Assembly (NCBI GenBank): GCA_026027325.1
Contig: JAMSLZ010000007.1
Coordinates: 434,001 to 498,000 of the forward strand
Length of the DNA stretch: 64,000 nucleotides
Source: Actinomucor elegans
Lineage: Eukaryota > Mucoromycota > Mucoromycetes > Mucorales > Mucoraceae
Reading direction: 5' to 3'
Under the pieces are notes generated by a model that was not told where the DNA came from, ran no database searches, and saw nothing but the letters and a program-made list of their open reading frames with translations. The number at the start of each line of letters is the position of its first letter. The stretch's first letter is position 1. Shown in pieces: positions 1 through 13,400 of the stretch. The position numbers and the translations under genes were made by a program.

Positions 1-1346
1 TTGTCCTTACGACGTATCTTAGAGCACTTCACAATGATCAATAGACGAAAAAAAAAAATGCGTGGCCTATAATCTAGAGCTTACAGTTGGTGATTATAAT
101 ATACTAGTGGGTTGAGTTAAACAGCGGTTCTAATAGGTTTAGTAGAATGTATACTATTCATAAAGTACATTATACCGAAATCGGTGAAAGGATCTATTGA
201 TCATTAGATCTAATTTCCTTGAATTATAAATATTTTACAATCCAACTCTAAAATATGATTTATGTACTGTATTTTGGTCAAATAATATGTTGAATAGATA
301 CAGTAGCCATTAAATATGACATTAAATTAGGATCAACGGAAGTATGAAAATGGTATGATTTCAGAAAATTCCAAGAGAGCCACATAGTGCTTAGGCCCGA
401 ACTTTCAAAATTACTATGTTTTGGAGGACAAAACCAGTATTTTGAATATCAAACTAATTAATAGCATAGAATTAACATATTACAGAATATTATCTTGCAT
501 TTTTGCTACATTTTGTTGCATATAAAATACTCGAGTTTGGGCGCATTTCTAATTGACTAAAAAAATAAAAATAAAATAAAACTGCATTTTATTAAATTTA
601 CCCCGTTAATTAAGGAAAATTTCAGCTTGCCTATACAATTATATGTGCTTTCGAATTTTAAACAAAGAGTATTGATCCGCTATCAAGAAAAATGAGATTG
701 AAGCTATTTATTCTGGCGTTCTGTGCAATCTTAAACCGTCGTCGTCGTGATGTATTGAAGCTCAGATATCCAATACATTTAAGAGAAGTATATTGTGATG
801 GATGGTGGTGATTATCTTGCATCACTTTTTGACCGAGTGCAAGGCTTTAGTTGGCTTTAATTTCTAGATAAAATGGCCCTCCAACCCTATATAATACTTT
901 GTGTGGAACAGCGGTCGAAGGAGTAATTTTGTACCCAAATAAGCGCTCTTATCATGCATCAGTAGGGTAAAGAAAAGGTAGTAGCTGCAATTAAGATGGC
1001 AGTTGGTTAAATACCAAATACTTGACTAGATACACAGAATAGTCCTAGTGCCAAGATCCATGTACGTTTTAGTTTTAATGTATGTACGCATACATTGTAT
1101 TCTGAAACGTATCATGTACCTTTAAAAAGTGGTTAAAACGTACAGGGACATTATATTCATATTGGTCTTATTGTATAATAAGACTATTACAAGTAGATAT
1201 GGTATATAAATAAAAAGGAATATATATAAAAAGAGAGAGAGAAAGTATTATTAACTATACTATATATACGCATGTACAACGACAAGAATAAGTAAAGATG
1301 ATGATCATCTAGAAGAGAAACTATACAAGAAAACGAGAAGCACAAA
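1..1346. other. Gene-free AT-rich flank
   Basis: No convincing coding region, RNA gene or complete repeat was seen. The last 100 or so bases before 1347 lie 3' of the bHLH gene and are probably its 3' UTR and terminator. A short stretch around 690-960 has scattered open codons but is interrupted in all frames. Confidence 0.5.
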
Positions 1347-1618
1347 CTATATGCTTCCAATACCATGGCCGCGTCTAACTTGCTGCAATACCATTTCCAG
1401 ATCTCTTACTCTTTGTTGATACTGAACAACATCACTTTGCAGCTTTCGAATTTGCTCTACACTTTTGCGCAGTATTGTGCCTTTATTCATTCGATTAACA
1501 CCATCATCCACCGTATCAGGTAAAAGTGTTCCAAGCTCTTGAATTCGATCATTGATATTATCTCTTCTCCTTCTCTCAACTAGGGAACTAAAGTTAAATA
1601 CAAGTATACTTATTTGAA

Positions 1619-1649
<31 letters not shown>

Positions 1650-2444
1650 ACCTGCGTTATGAGATTCTCTCCTTCTACGTCGTTTTTCCATTATGGCTTG
1701 CATACTAAAGATAGAAAAAAAAAGGATGAGTACAAAAGTAAACCAAGAGAAATAAAATGCTTACTTTGCTTGTGTAGAGTAATCTTCGGTATAAGTTTCG
1801 TCTAATAGCTCGGTTGAATTAGAGGCAATAACATTACTTGATGATTGCTGAGAAGCTGCGACAGAAATCATATCATCTGAACCACCAAAAGAAGAATAGC
1901 CATGAAACCCCATATTAGAAGGCGCGCTTTCTGCCATTTGTTTTATAAATCGGCCACCATCATTACTATTATGGTTATCATATGGATAATAATTGTGCTG
2001 TGGTGGACCGTATCCCGTCATGCCACCGAGAGCCGCAGTTTCTACTTCGGTTGAAGACCGTTTCATTTGTACCGCATAACTATATACTTGCTGTTGCTGC
2101 TGCTGTTGATGCTTCATTGCTGCTTCATCAAAGATATAACTATCTCCTTCACGATACATTGGCTGCCGATGATGGTGGTATTCACCTGTCATGGGCGAAC
2201 TGTTGAGTTCGGTATAGTCCAGATCAGATAAATTAGGTGAGTCTTGTTGTTGTTGCTGCTGCTGTTGTCGAGAGAACAGTAGATGTGAACTATCAAGCAT
2301 ATGCGAAGGATCTATTCCCATCGAGGTATGATCTTTATTGTATCTCATTTGTTGCATGTGATATGCTGTTGGATTAGCCAGTCTACTGGTAGAAGCGCCT
2401 GTAAAAGCCTGTTGTTGCTGTTCGGTATTGTTCATATTATACAA
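1347..2444 (-). CDS. bHLH-leucine zipper transcription factor, Q-rich (USF/MITF-like)
   Basis: Three exons on the minus strand: 2444-1765, 1704-1652 and 1579-1347, giving 321 aa with clean frame across both introns (60 and 72 nt). The joined basic region reads [20 protein letters not shown], the E-box-binding signature of class B bHLH proteins. It is followed by helix-loop-helix ([11 protein letters not shown] ... [17 protein letters not shown]) and a short coiled coil at the very C terminus. The N-terminal 230 residues are low-complexity, with several poly-Q runs and Y/S/N-rich stretches, typical of an activation domain. The second intron contains a long homopolymer (poly-T on the plus strand, about 1625-1649) just inside its donor. 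A nuclear DNA-binding regulator binding CANNTG sites is inferred from the family; targets are unknown. The first in-frame ATG is taken as start. Confidence 0.88.
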
Positions 2445-4037
2445 CTTGTAAGAAGAAGAAGAAAATATAAGAGAAAAAAAAAAGAGAAATGCACAATTAT
2501 TTAAACGCGCGGGCCAATTGTTATTAAACCCAAAACAATATAGAGATGTAACCTAGAGCTTAAATTGGGAGGGAAATGGGTCATTCCTAAGGGTAGGACA
2601 GAGGATAAGTTTCCGTTTCATTTTGCAACTTCGCCTCAAAACTAGTGTAAGGAAACCCATCAAATACTTAGCTAAATAACAAGCACTTTTAGATGATATT
2701 CTCATTGAAGTACCCATTGTATCTGAGCCTTTAATGTCTATGATTTTTTGGTTTTTTTGTATCCATAACACTTGCATTAACTACCTTGTACTTTTTGAAC
2801 AATTGTACCTGCTGATAAATACACGCACGGGATCTTTTTAGAGAAAGGAATAACCTGTAAAAGTCCAAAGAAGACTATGTAAAAATAGATAGGTGCACAT
2901 ATAACCACCTATTATGTTAATAAGAAACGGTCATGAATAACAATATCTTTCCTTTTACTGCAAGATAGACCAAAGAATACAGAATGTCATGGGTCGGTTT
3001 CTTTATTTTGAAACTGTTTGTATGTATGTAATGTTCCCAAACGATTTCGCGCTAAGCTGCGTTCTAGTGAGTAATACAACGGTTCGGGTTCCTGTATCTC
3101 CAATATACAAATTATGGGTGAATAAGAAACTGTCATTTCGCCGCTAGATAGAATACCAATTACTAATTTTCGAGAAAGCCCCTCTTCTGTTACATTTAAT
3201 GCAGTACAAAGTGAACAAAAGAACGAGCTACATGAAACGCCTCTTTCCTGTGTCAGTATTAATGTCTGACAGTTATTACCGATCGTTCTACTCTAGTAAT
3301 GTTTCATATCTTGTGCTTCTTTTTTGCCATCATTGCGGCAAAGCACGAGTTTATTTAGCCACGGATTCATGGCCTTTGCGCAGATCAATCAAATAGTTGT
3401 ACAAAAAATACTAGTTAACTCAGCGTTTTTATACATGCTTTGGCACGGCCTTTATGCCATTAGATGAGCAATTAAAGTGTATATAACCTTTATCAGAAGA
3501 TTATATATTATTTTGCAACATTTTATTATATCAAGGCAGCATCAAAATAGAGGACATGTATTTCCCAACGATCCGATTAATGTTCATTACTTTATCCTTC
3601 ACGGACCAATCAATTCACCTTCATATTCTATTGTCGTTTCTCCTAGAAATACCCTTAAACGAAAAAAAAAAAATACCCAATTCCGGTTTTTGCTTAAAAC
3701 TCTCTTTTTTTGACATTTTGAGCACATGATTTATAATCTAAGTATATTCAAATTATAAAAAGATGCATTCAGATACCTTTTTAATTTTTCTCTCATATAA
3801 ACACTTGGAATTAAGAATAGAAACAATGTATTTCATTCTTGAATTTAATTTATATTTTCTAATAGCTGATATGACAATATTTATACGTCAATCGATATTT
3901 TATGGCTCTTTTATTAAGTTTTATTAATATTATATATATATTTAATGTGGTATTTGTATTATAAAGAAGTGGTTTAAAAGTAAAGTACAAAGAATTTCAG
4001 TCTGCCTTGGCCAAACTATAGTTTAAATGTTCAACAG
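2445..4037. other. Intergenic region between divergent bHLH and dynein genes
   Basis: Shared upstream region of two divergently oriented genes. No ORF here has a recognisable domain; the small ones (for example 2553-2777 minus and 3199-3396 plus) look fortuitous. It is AT-rich with poly-A/T tracts. Confidence 0.5.
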
Positions 4038-4170
4038 CCAATGAAAACTTGCATCAGGGGCTCCTTTCGCGGCGCTGAAATTTGGGTATATAACAAGTCC
4101 GCAAGCCAATGAAGATGAAAAGCTTAAATAAAGTTCAGGAACAGAATCTGATTGAATGACAGAAGCCAAT
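4038..4170 (+). promoter_or_regulatory. Three CCAAT boxes upstream of dynein heavy chain
   Basis: The sequence AGCCAAT occurs three times in one orientation, with CCAAT at 4038-4042, 4106-4110 and 4166-4170, about 280-410 bp before the dynein ATG. CCAAT boxes are bound by the HAP/NF-Y complex in fungi. The clustered spacing (about 60-68 bp) makes a promoter role plausible, but this is inference. Confidence 0.45.
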
Positions 4171-4452
4171 CATAAATTTGTTCTCGGGCAAGTTACAACC
4201 TTCATAGACTTCCTCGCTCTGTATTTCCACTTCTTTTCCTTCAATTACGCTTTGTACCGAGATTTGATATATTCTGTATATTAAATCAAACTACAACTTG
4301 TTTAATTACTTATTTTTCCTCTTTACTGACGCGTAATATAAAAGGAGTTATTAGAATTATTTATCCCCCATTCTTTTATACCAATCTTCATCTCGAAAAC
4401 AAGCACATAAAAAAAGACATATAGTTCAATAGACTACGAAAAAAAAGATACC

Positions 4453-7400
4453 ATGCTTGAAGAAGATACTTCTCTTCACACCGCAGCCTCTATCACGACT
4501 CCCGGTGCAGCAGAAGCCTTGTTAACTTTTGATCATCATAAACTTCAAGATTACTTTGAACAGCTGCTTCCTCTCATCTTGGATGCCGATGTTACTGATT
4601 TAGAGAACTCACTTTTTACTTATCCCGACACTGTTGAAAAGCTTAAACGTTTTGCAAATGATCCTCAATCGCCTGTCATCTTTATTCTTAAGGAGAAAGA
4701 AGGTGGCAAAGATGAAGGTTAGTTGAATTTTTTTTTATAAAAAAAAGCGCGCGTGTAGCAATGTCTAACCTGGTGCCTTGCATGTTGATTCTATATAGAT
4801 GACGCGACTTCATCTCAAACTTTCTCTTATACCGTATCTCATGAAATTACATACCTTCCAACTCATGTTGGCTCTCTTGCTGTTATCAAGCGTTTGCCTA
4901 CGCTTGATCCATCAAGACCTCTGCAAAATCAACTGCAGTTAATTAACTTGCCTGGTGCACCTAACTCGGGTGAACCTGGTCAAACCAGCGCCTATGAATT
5001 CTTGCATTCTTATATACATTTAGCTGTCAGTCCTTACTTTAATGCATATGTGAATGCTCGCCATGGTAAATCAAACGAAACTAGTTCTTCCAAGAGCAAA
5101 AATGAAGATAACAAAATGGGTGTACCTATGGCCAAGAAGAAGATGGCTGAACTGGAGTTGAGTTTGCTTCACCTGCAGCAAAACGTCGAAATCCCTGAAA
5201 TTTCTCTCAACATTCACCCTGTAGTTCAAAGAGCAGTAGATAAAGTAAGCATGTTATCATATCAATCAATTCAATCAAGGGTTTAACAGTGTTTTGTATA
5301 GTGTCGAGAGCAGAATAGACGCGTCACCGTTGAAGCTGTTGATCCCACTTTGTTCTCTGATTCATCATTTCTTAACAAACTTCAAGGCGATGTCAATGGC
5401 TGGATTAAAGAAATCCAGAAAGTAACCAAGATGTCTCGTGATCCCTCTAGTGGCACAGCAATCCAAGAAATCAACTTCTGGTTGAGTATGGAGAGAGCTT
5501 TGGAAAAGATTGATGAGCAATTGAAGAGCGATCAGATCAGTAAGTAATATTATTTGTAGTTTGATTGATCAACTAACATTTATTTAGCCCTTACACTGGA
5601 CATCTTGAAGCATGCCAAACGTTTTCATGCCACTGTTAGTTTCATTGCTGACACTGGTTTGAAGGAAGGAATGGAGCTTGGTAAGATAAAAGTACTATTG
5701 ATATGCTCAAAAATTAACCATCTTTCCAGTTCATAAATACAATCAGTTGATGAAAGACTTTCCTTTGAATGAACTTCTTTCTGCTACTGATCTAGACAAG
5801 ATCAGAGAGTCTTTACATATGATCTTTGGTCATTTGAATAAGAAACTCAAGCTCTCGTAAGTATACAACAACTGCATGTAAGCCTTAGTAACTAACAAAC
5901 GGTTGAATAGACCTTATCCAATCCGTCGTGCTCTGCCTTTAGTTGAAGCTATTTCAAAAGATTTGAACGACCAGCTCTTAAAAGTACTAGGAAGCCGTCG
6001 TATGATGTACATGGAGTATGAGGATTTTGAGCGCACCACAGCAGGTGCTGAATCTGTCTTCCACACCTGGGACGACCTAATCAAAGAGTTTACTAACGTT
6101 GCTCGCGATGTTACACGTAAACGATCTGAAAAGTTCTTGCCTATCAAGATTAGCCCTGCACATGCAAAATTGCAAGAGCGTGTTACTTTTGTCCGTGCTT
6201 TCCGTAAGCAACATGAACAATTGCATCAAACCATTGTGCGTGTCATGACCAGTCCTCGTGCCAAAAAAGCCACTGTCGTTGTTGATGGTCAAGTCAAGAG
6301 CGTCATAGAAGAAGAGGAAAGCGTCAGCATTAGTGATATTAATGCAGTTGAAGAAGTCAAGTTGGCTTATGAAAGTGTAAAAAACATTGATGTCCTTGAT
6401 GTTTCGCCTGAAGGTACCGAGATTTGGGTACAAGCAGAGACTGCTTATAATGAACGCGTCTCGCGAGTTGAGAACCAAATTATTGCTCGTCTGCGTGATC
6501 GTTTGGGTACAGCCAAAAGCGCTAACGAGATGTTCCGTGTTTTCAGCAAGTTCAATGCCTTGTTTGTAAGACCCAAGATTCGTGGTGCTATTCAAGAGTA
6601 TCAAACACAGTTAATTGATAGTGTCAAGGAAGATATCAACAAGTTACATGACAAGTTTAAGATGCAATACAGAAACTCAGAGGCGTATCATATGGCTCAG
6701 CTGCGTGATTTGCCTCCAATCTCAGGCGCGATCATCTGGGCTCGCCAAATCGACCGCCAATTGTCTCTTTACATGAAGCGTGTTGAAGATGTGCTTGGTA
6801 AAGGTTGGGAACTCTACGCTGAAGGCCAAAAGCTTCAAAGTGAAAGCAGCAGTTTCCGTAAGAAGCTGGATACACGTCTTACTTATGAGAACTGGCTTCA
6901 AGATATCACTAAGCGTGATCTGTCTGTTTCTGGCCGTATTTTTGAAATTTCGCGTAACCGTGTACAAAAGAATGCTCTTCAACTAGGTGTTAACTTTGAT
7001 GGCCAGATCATTACCTTGTTTAAGGAAGTTCGCAACTTGCTCTGGCTCAACTTCCAGGTCCCTCATACTATTTCTAATGTAGCCAAGGACGCTAAGCGCG
7101 TTTATCCTTTCGCTGTTAGTTTAATGGAAACGGTGCGTACCTTTTCACAAACTGTCCATAAAGTAAACCGAAATCCCGAGATCTCTACATTGGTTGCTGG
7201 TTATCGTCATGATGTTCACAACATGATTACTAAGGGCATCAATCTGCGTTGGGATTACTTTGTTAATACCTACGATGCCCATCATCGTCCCTTGTCTTTC
7301 ATGACAAGTGCTCCGTTGGAGAATCGTGAAAACCGCCATGTCATGTTTGTTCGTGAGTTTGCCAACGTAGTCTCTGTATTCCAAGACAAAGTAGACGCTT

Positions 7401-10400
7401 TGATCGGCTATTACGATGAAATCACAAAGGGTATTGATGAAATGAAGAACTGTCCTTATCAAGCTGAGCGATTTGAAGACGATCTCAGTCGTGTTCAAAA
7501 ATTAATTGATCGTTTGAATTTGGAAAACTATTCTAATCTTGATCAATGGGTAGCTGGTTTGGATAAGCGTATCGAAACTGTCTTGATCAGTCGTTTGCAA
7601 CAAGCCATTAAGGCTTGGACCAACGCCTTTATGGGTGTTACGGCTGAGGACGCTATTATACCTGAAGCCAGTGTTTCCAAGAGCAGACGCAAGAGAAAGA
7701 TTGGCCGTGACAGTATCGTTGCCGCTACTGAAGAAAATGCCTTGGCTCAACAACAAAAATCGCCCGATGTTAAGCCTGCATTACAAACACTAGTTCATGA
7801 AATCCGTATCCGTAACCAACTCATGTACCTTGACCCTCCTATTGAACAAGCTCGTACAAGCTGGTGGTTCCAATTGCATGATTGGTTAGCCGTTGTTTGT
7901 CATTTACCTCGTATCCAAAGTTCTCGTTATGAAGGTGGTTTGAGTGTGAAGGATAATCCATCCGTTGAGAAGACCTATTCTAGCTTGTTGACTCGCATGG
8001 GAGATAATTCTCTGGAGCATGCTTATCAAATAGTTGAAGACAAGATTCGTGAAGTATCTGACTATGTCAATATCTGGCTTCAGTATCAATCTCTTTGGGA
8101 TTTGGAATCGAGCCATGTCTTTTCTATCTTGGAAGATGACCTTAGTAAATGGCAGCAAATCCTTTTGGAAATCAAAAAGGCACGTTCAACTTTTGATAAT
8201 TCTGAAACCGAGCAATCATTTGGTCCTCTGGTCATTGATTATGAGCAAGTTCAGAGTAAAGTCAATCAGAAATACGATCAATGGCAGCGTGAAATCTTGA
8301 ACAAGTTCGGCTCTCTCTTGGGATCCTCTATGAAGGACTTCCATACCAATGTGTCAAAGGCTCGTTACGAATTGGAGCAGCAATCTATTGAAACCAACTC
8401 TACTGGTGAAGCTGTCACTTTCATTACTTTTGTACAAGATCTTAAGCGTAAGGTAGCTAAATGGAACCAAGATGTTGATTTGTTCAGACAAGGACAAAAG
8501 ACATTGGAACGTCAACGATTCCAGTTCCCCAACGATTGGGTCTATGTAGACCAAGTGGATGGTGAATGGAGTGCCTTTAACGAAATCCTGAGCCGCAAGA
8601 ACAATGCTATTCAAGAACAAATTGCTGGCTTGCAGATGAAGATTGTCGCCGAAGATAAAGTGGTTGAGCAAAAGATTCGTGATATCTGTGCTGAATGGGA
8701 AAAGAGCAAGCCTGTACAAGGCGATATTAAACCTGATACTGCTACCAACACTTTGTCTATATTTGAAGGCCGTGTTACTCGTCTTAAGGAGGAGTATGAT
8801 ATGGTCTGTCGTGCTAAAGAAGCTCTTGATCTGGAACAAACTTCCGAAGCTCGTTTGGATCCTGTTCTTGAAGAATTGCGTGACCTGAAATCTGTTTGGA
8901 CAGCTCTTGCTCGTGTCTGGCAATCTCTTACCGAGATCCGTGATACTCCATGGTCTTCTGTTGTTCCTCGTAAGGTCCGTCAACACATTGATGAGCTTGC
9001 TAATTCGACAAAGGAGATGCCCAACCGTATGCGTCAATATGCTGCTTATGAGTATATGCAAGATACCTTGCGTCAACTCTTACGTGTCAATCCTCTTGTA
9101 GGTGACTTGAAATCCGAAGCTTTGCGTGAGCGTCACTGGCGCCAAATCTTCAAGTCACTTCGTGTTGAAGGTCGCTTCTCTCTTTCTGAAATGACCATTG
9201 GCCACTTGTGGGATCTTGATCTCAAGCGTAATGAGGCAGTCATTAAGGAAGTTATTATGCAAGCTCAAGGTGAAATGGCTTTGGAAGAGTTCTTGAAACA
9301 AATCAAGGAAACCTGGACTGGTTATGTGTTGGATCTCGTTAATTACCAAAATCGTTGTCGCTTGATCCGTGGCTGGGATGACCTGTTCACAAAATCTGGT
9401 GAACATATCAACTCCCTTACTGCCATGAAACTTTCGCCTTATTACAAGGTCTTTGAAGAAGATGCGGCCGCTTGGGAAGATAAATTGAACCGTGTTCATG
9501 TTTTGTTTGATGTTTGGATTGATGTTCAACGTCAATGGGTTTACCTGGAAGGTATATTCAGTAATAGTGTTGATATCAAGCATTTGCTTCCTGTTGAAAC
9601 CTCACGTTTCTCCAGTATCAACACTGAATTCTTGACAGTGATGAAGAAGGTTTATAAATCACCCTTTGTCATGGATGTGCTTAATATTCCCAACATTCAA
9701 AAGTCCTTGGAGCGTCTTGCTGAACTATTGAGCAAGATTCAAAAGGCTCTTGGTGAATATTTGGAACGTGAACGTTCATCTTTCCCTCGTTTCTACTTTG
9801 TTGGTGATGAAGATTTGCTTGAAATCATTGGTAATAGTAAGGATATCTTGCGTATTCAAAAGCACTTCAAGAAGATGTTTGCTGGTATTGCTACTATTTT
9901 ATTGGATGAAGAACTTACCTCTATTACCGGTATGGCTTCCAAAGAAGGTGAAGAAGTTATCTTTAAGACACCTGTATCGATTAAAGATAATCCCAAGATT
10001 AACGACTGGTTAACTATCCTCGAGAATGAAATGCGTGTTTCGCTTGCTTTGCTCCTGAACGATGCTGTTACTGAATTAGAAGCTATTTATAATGCTGAAG
10101 AGATGAGCTCACCGGATTTCATGGAATGGATCGATCGTTATCCTGCTCAACTGGTCGTATTAGCTGCTCAGATCATTTGGACCCAATCCGTTGACAAAGC
10201 GCTTACAACCATCAGCGAGTCTGCTACACCTGATGATCAATCTCCTCTTTTGCATTCTGTTACACTTATTGAGAGAAACTTGAATATTTTGGCTGATGCC
10301 GTATTATTGGACTTGCATATCATCAAACGTAGAAAGTGTGAGCATTTGGTAACAGAGCTTGTTCATCAACGTGATGTAACTCGTCAACTGGCTGCTGATA

Positions 10401-13400
10401 ACATCTCTTCGCCTAAAGACTTTACCTGGCTTTACCAAATGCGTTATTACTTTAACCATGCTGTCGAAAATCCTATTGAACGCTTGACTATCAATATGGC
10501 TAATGCTCAATTCTTCTATGGCTACGAGTATCTCGGTGTAGTGGATCGTCTTGTTCAAACTCCTTTGACTGATCGCTGTTATTTGACTTTAACTCAAGCT
10601 TTAGAGCAAAAACTGGGTGGTTCACCCTTCGGTCCTGCCGGTACTGGTAAAACCGAATCAGTTAAGGCTCTCGGTGTACAGTTGGGACGTTTTGTGCTTG
10701 TCTTCTGCTGTGATGAAACGTTTGATTTCCAAGCCATGGGTCGTATCTTTATTGGTCTTTGTCAAGTTGGTGCCTGGGGCTGTTTCGATGAGTTTAATCG
10801 TCTTGAAGAACGTATCCTGTCTGCTGTTTCTCAACAAGTTCAAACTATTCAACTGGGTCTCAAGGAAGCTATTACCAATCCTAATCATGAAATTGAATTG
10901 GTTGGCCGTAATGTTCGTGTCAACACCGATACTGGTATCTTCATTACTATGAATCCTGGTTATGCCGGTCGTTCCAACTTGCCTGATAACTTGAAGAAGT
11001 TGTTTAGAAGTATGGCTATGACCAAGCCTGATCGTGAGTTGATTGCTCAGGTGATGCTTTACTCTCAAGGTTTCCGTACTGCTGAAACACTGGCTTCCAA
11101 GGTCGTACCCCTCTTTAACTTGTGTGCTGAACAATTGTCTCCTCAATCGCATTATGATTTCGGTTTGCGTGCTCTCAAGAGTGTGTTGGTCAGTGCTGGT
11201 AATTTGAAGCGTGACCGTCTTAGTTTGCTTCGTCAAGATATCGAAGAAGGCAAGGCTGATAAGACTGAATACACTGCCATCTCTGAACCTGTGCCCGAAC
11301 AACAGCTGTTAATCTCCAGTATTCGTGAAACAGTTGAACCCAAGCTGGTTGCTGATGATATTCCTCTCCTGACTAGTTTGTTAGCAGATGTGTTCCCTGG
11401 TGTTATTTATGCTCCTGTCAACTTAGATCGTCTCAAAAATGAACTTCGTAAGGTCTGTGCTGAGCGCCGCTATGTTCCTGGTGATGCTTGGATGGATAAA
11501 GTTATTCAATTGTATCAAATTCAGAATATTCATCACGGTTTGATGATGGTTGGTCCTTCTGGCGCTGGTAAATCTACTGCTTGGAAGACATTGTTGACTG
11601 CCCTCGAACGTGTAGAAGGTGTTGAAGGCATCGCTTACACGATTGATCCCAAGGCTATTCCTAAAGATGCTTTGTATGGTACTTTGGACTCTACCACTCG
11701 TGAATGGACTGATGGTTTATTCACCCACATCCTTCGTAAGATTGTTGATAACGTTCGTGGTGAAAGCCAGAAGCGTCACTGGATTATCTTTGATGGTGAT
11801 GTTGATCCTGAATGGGTAGAGAACTTGAACTCTGTGCTTGATGATAACCGTTTGTTAACTTTGCCTAATGGTGAACGTCTCAACTTGCCTCCCAATGTGC
11901 GTATCATGTTTGAAGTCGAAACATTGAAGTATGCTACTTTGGCCACTGTCTCTCGTTGTGGTATGGTTTGGTTCAGTGAAGATATCATTACCTTACCCAT
12001 GGTCTTTACCAACTATCTTGATACTTTGCGTAATGTACCTATGGACGAGATCGAAGAAGAAGGACCTACATCCCATCGTGGCGCTGATGGCAATAGTTCT
12101 GCAGCTACTAATGCGAATGCTGCAGCTGATGACGGCAGTACCGTATCTCCCAATCTTGCTACTCAACGTGCTATTGCCACTATCATGGCTACTGATCTTT
12201 CTGATGAAGGCTGTCTAGTTGCTAAATGCTTGGATTATGCTTCTACTCTGGAACATATCATGGACTTTACCCGTATGCGTGTTTTATCTACTTTCTTCTC
12301 TCTGCTCAACAAGACAGTACGCAATGTTCTCGAGTACAACTCGCAACACCCCGATTTCCCTATGTCTGGAGACCATTTAGAAGGATATATTACGAAGCGT
12401 ATTATCTACTCTATCATTTGGAGTTTCTCTGGTGATGCCAAACTTGAATTGCGTGCTGTCCTTGGTGATTTTGTCCGAAGTGTTACTACATATGAACTAC
12501 CACCTATTGGCAATAACTCGACTATCATTGATTACGACATTTCTGTCAGTACTGGTCAATGGGTTCCTTGGGAATCCAAGGTTCCTGTGGTGGAAATTGA
12601 AACACACAAGGTTGCAGATGCTGATATGATTATTCCCACTGTCGATACCATTCGTCATGAAGAAGTCTTGTATTCTTGGTTATCTGAACACAAACCTCTT
12701 ATCCTCTGTGGTCCTCCAGGTTCTGGTAAAACAATGACTTTGTTCAGTGCTCTTCGTAAACTTCCTGATATGGAAGTTGTTGGTCTCAATTTCTCTAGTG
12801 CTACTACACCTGAATTGATTCTCAAGACTTTTGAGCAGCATTGTGAATACAGAAAGACACCTAATGGTGTTATTCTGTCGCCTACGATGATCGGTCGCTG
12901 GCTCGTCGTCTTTTGTGATGAAATCAACTTGCCTGCCACTGACAAATACTTCACTCAGCGAGTCATTTCTTTCCTCAGACAATTGGTTGAATACAATGGT
13001 TTCTGGAGAACTTCAGACAAGTCTTGGGTTTCTTTGGAGCGTATTCAGTTTGTTGGTGCTTGTAATCCTCCTACTGACCCCGGTCGTGTTCCTCTTTCTC
13101 ATCGTTTCTTGCGCCACGCTCCTTTGGTCATGGTGGATTATGCTGGTCGATTGTCTCTTATGCAAATTTATGGTACTTTTGCTCGTGCTATGCTCAAGGT
13201 TGTACCCAATTTGCGTGGTTATTCTGAACCCCTTACTGCTGCTATGGTAGACCTCTATTTGGAATCTCAAAAGCGATTCACTCCAGACATCCAAGCCCAT
13301 TATATCTACTCTCCTCGAGAATTGACACGTTGGGTTCGTGGTATTTATGAAGCTATTAAGCCTTTAGAGACTTTGACTGTGGAAGGATTGGTTCGTATTT

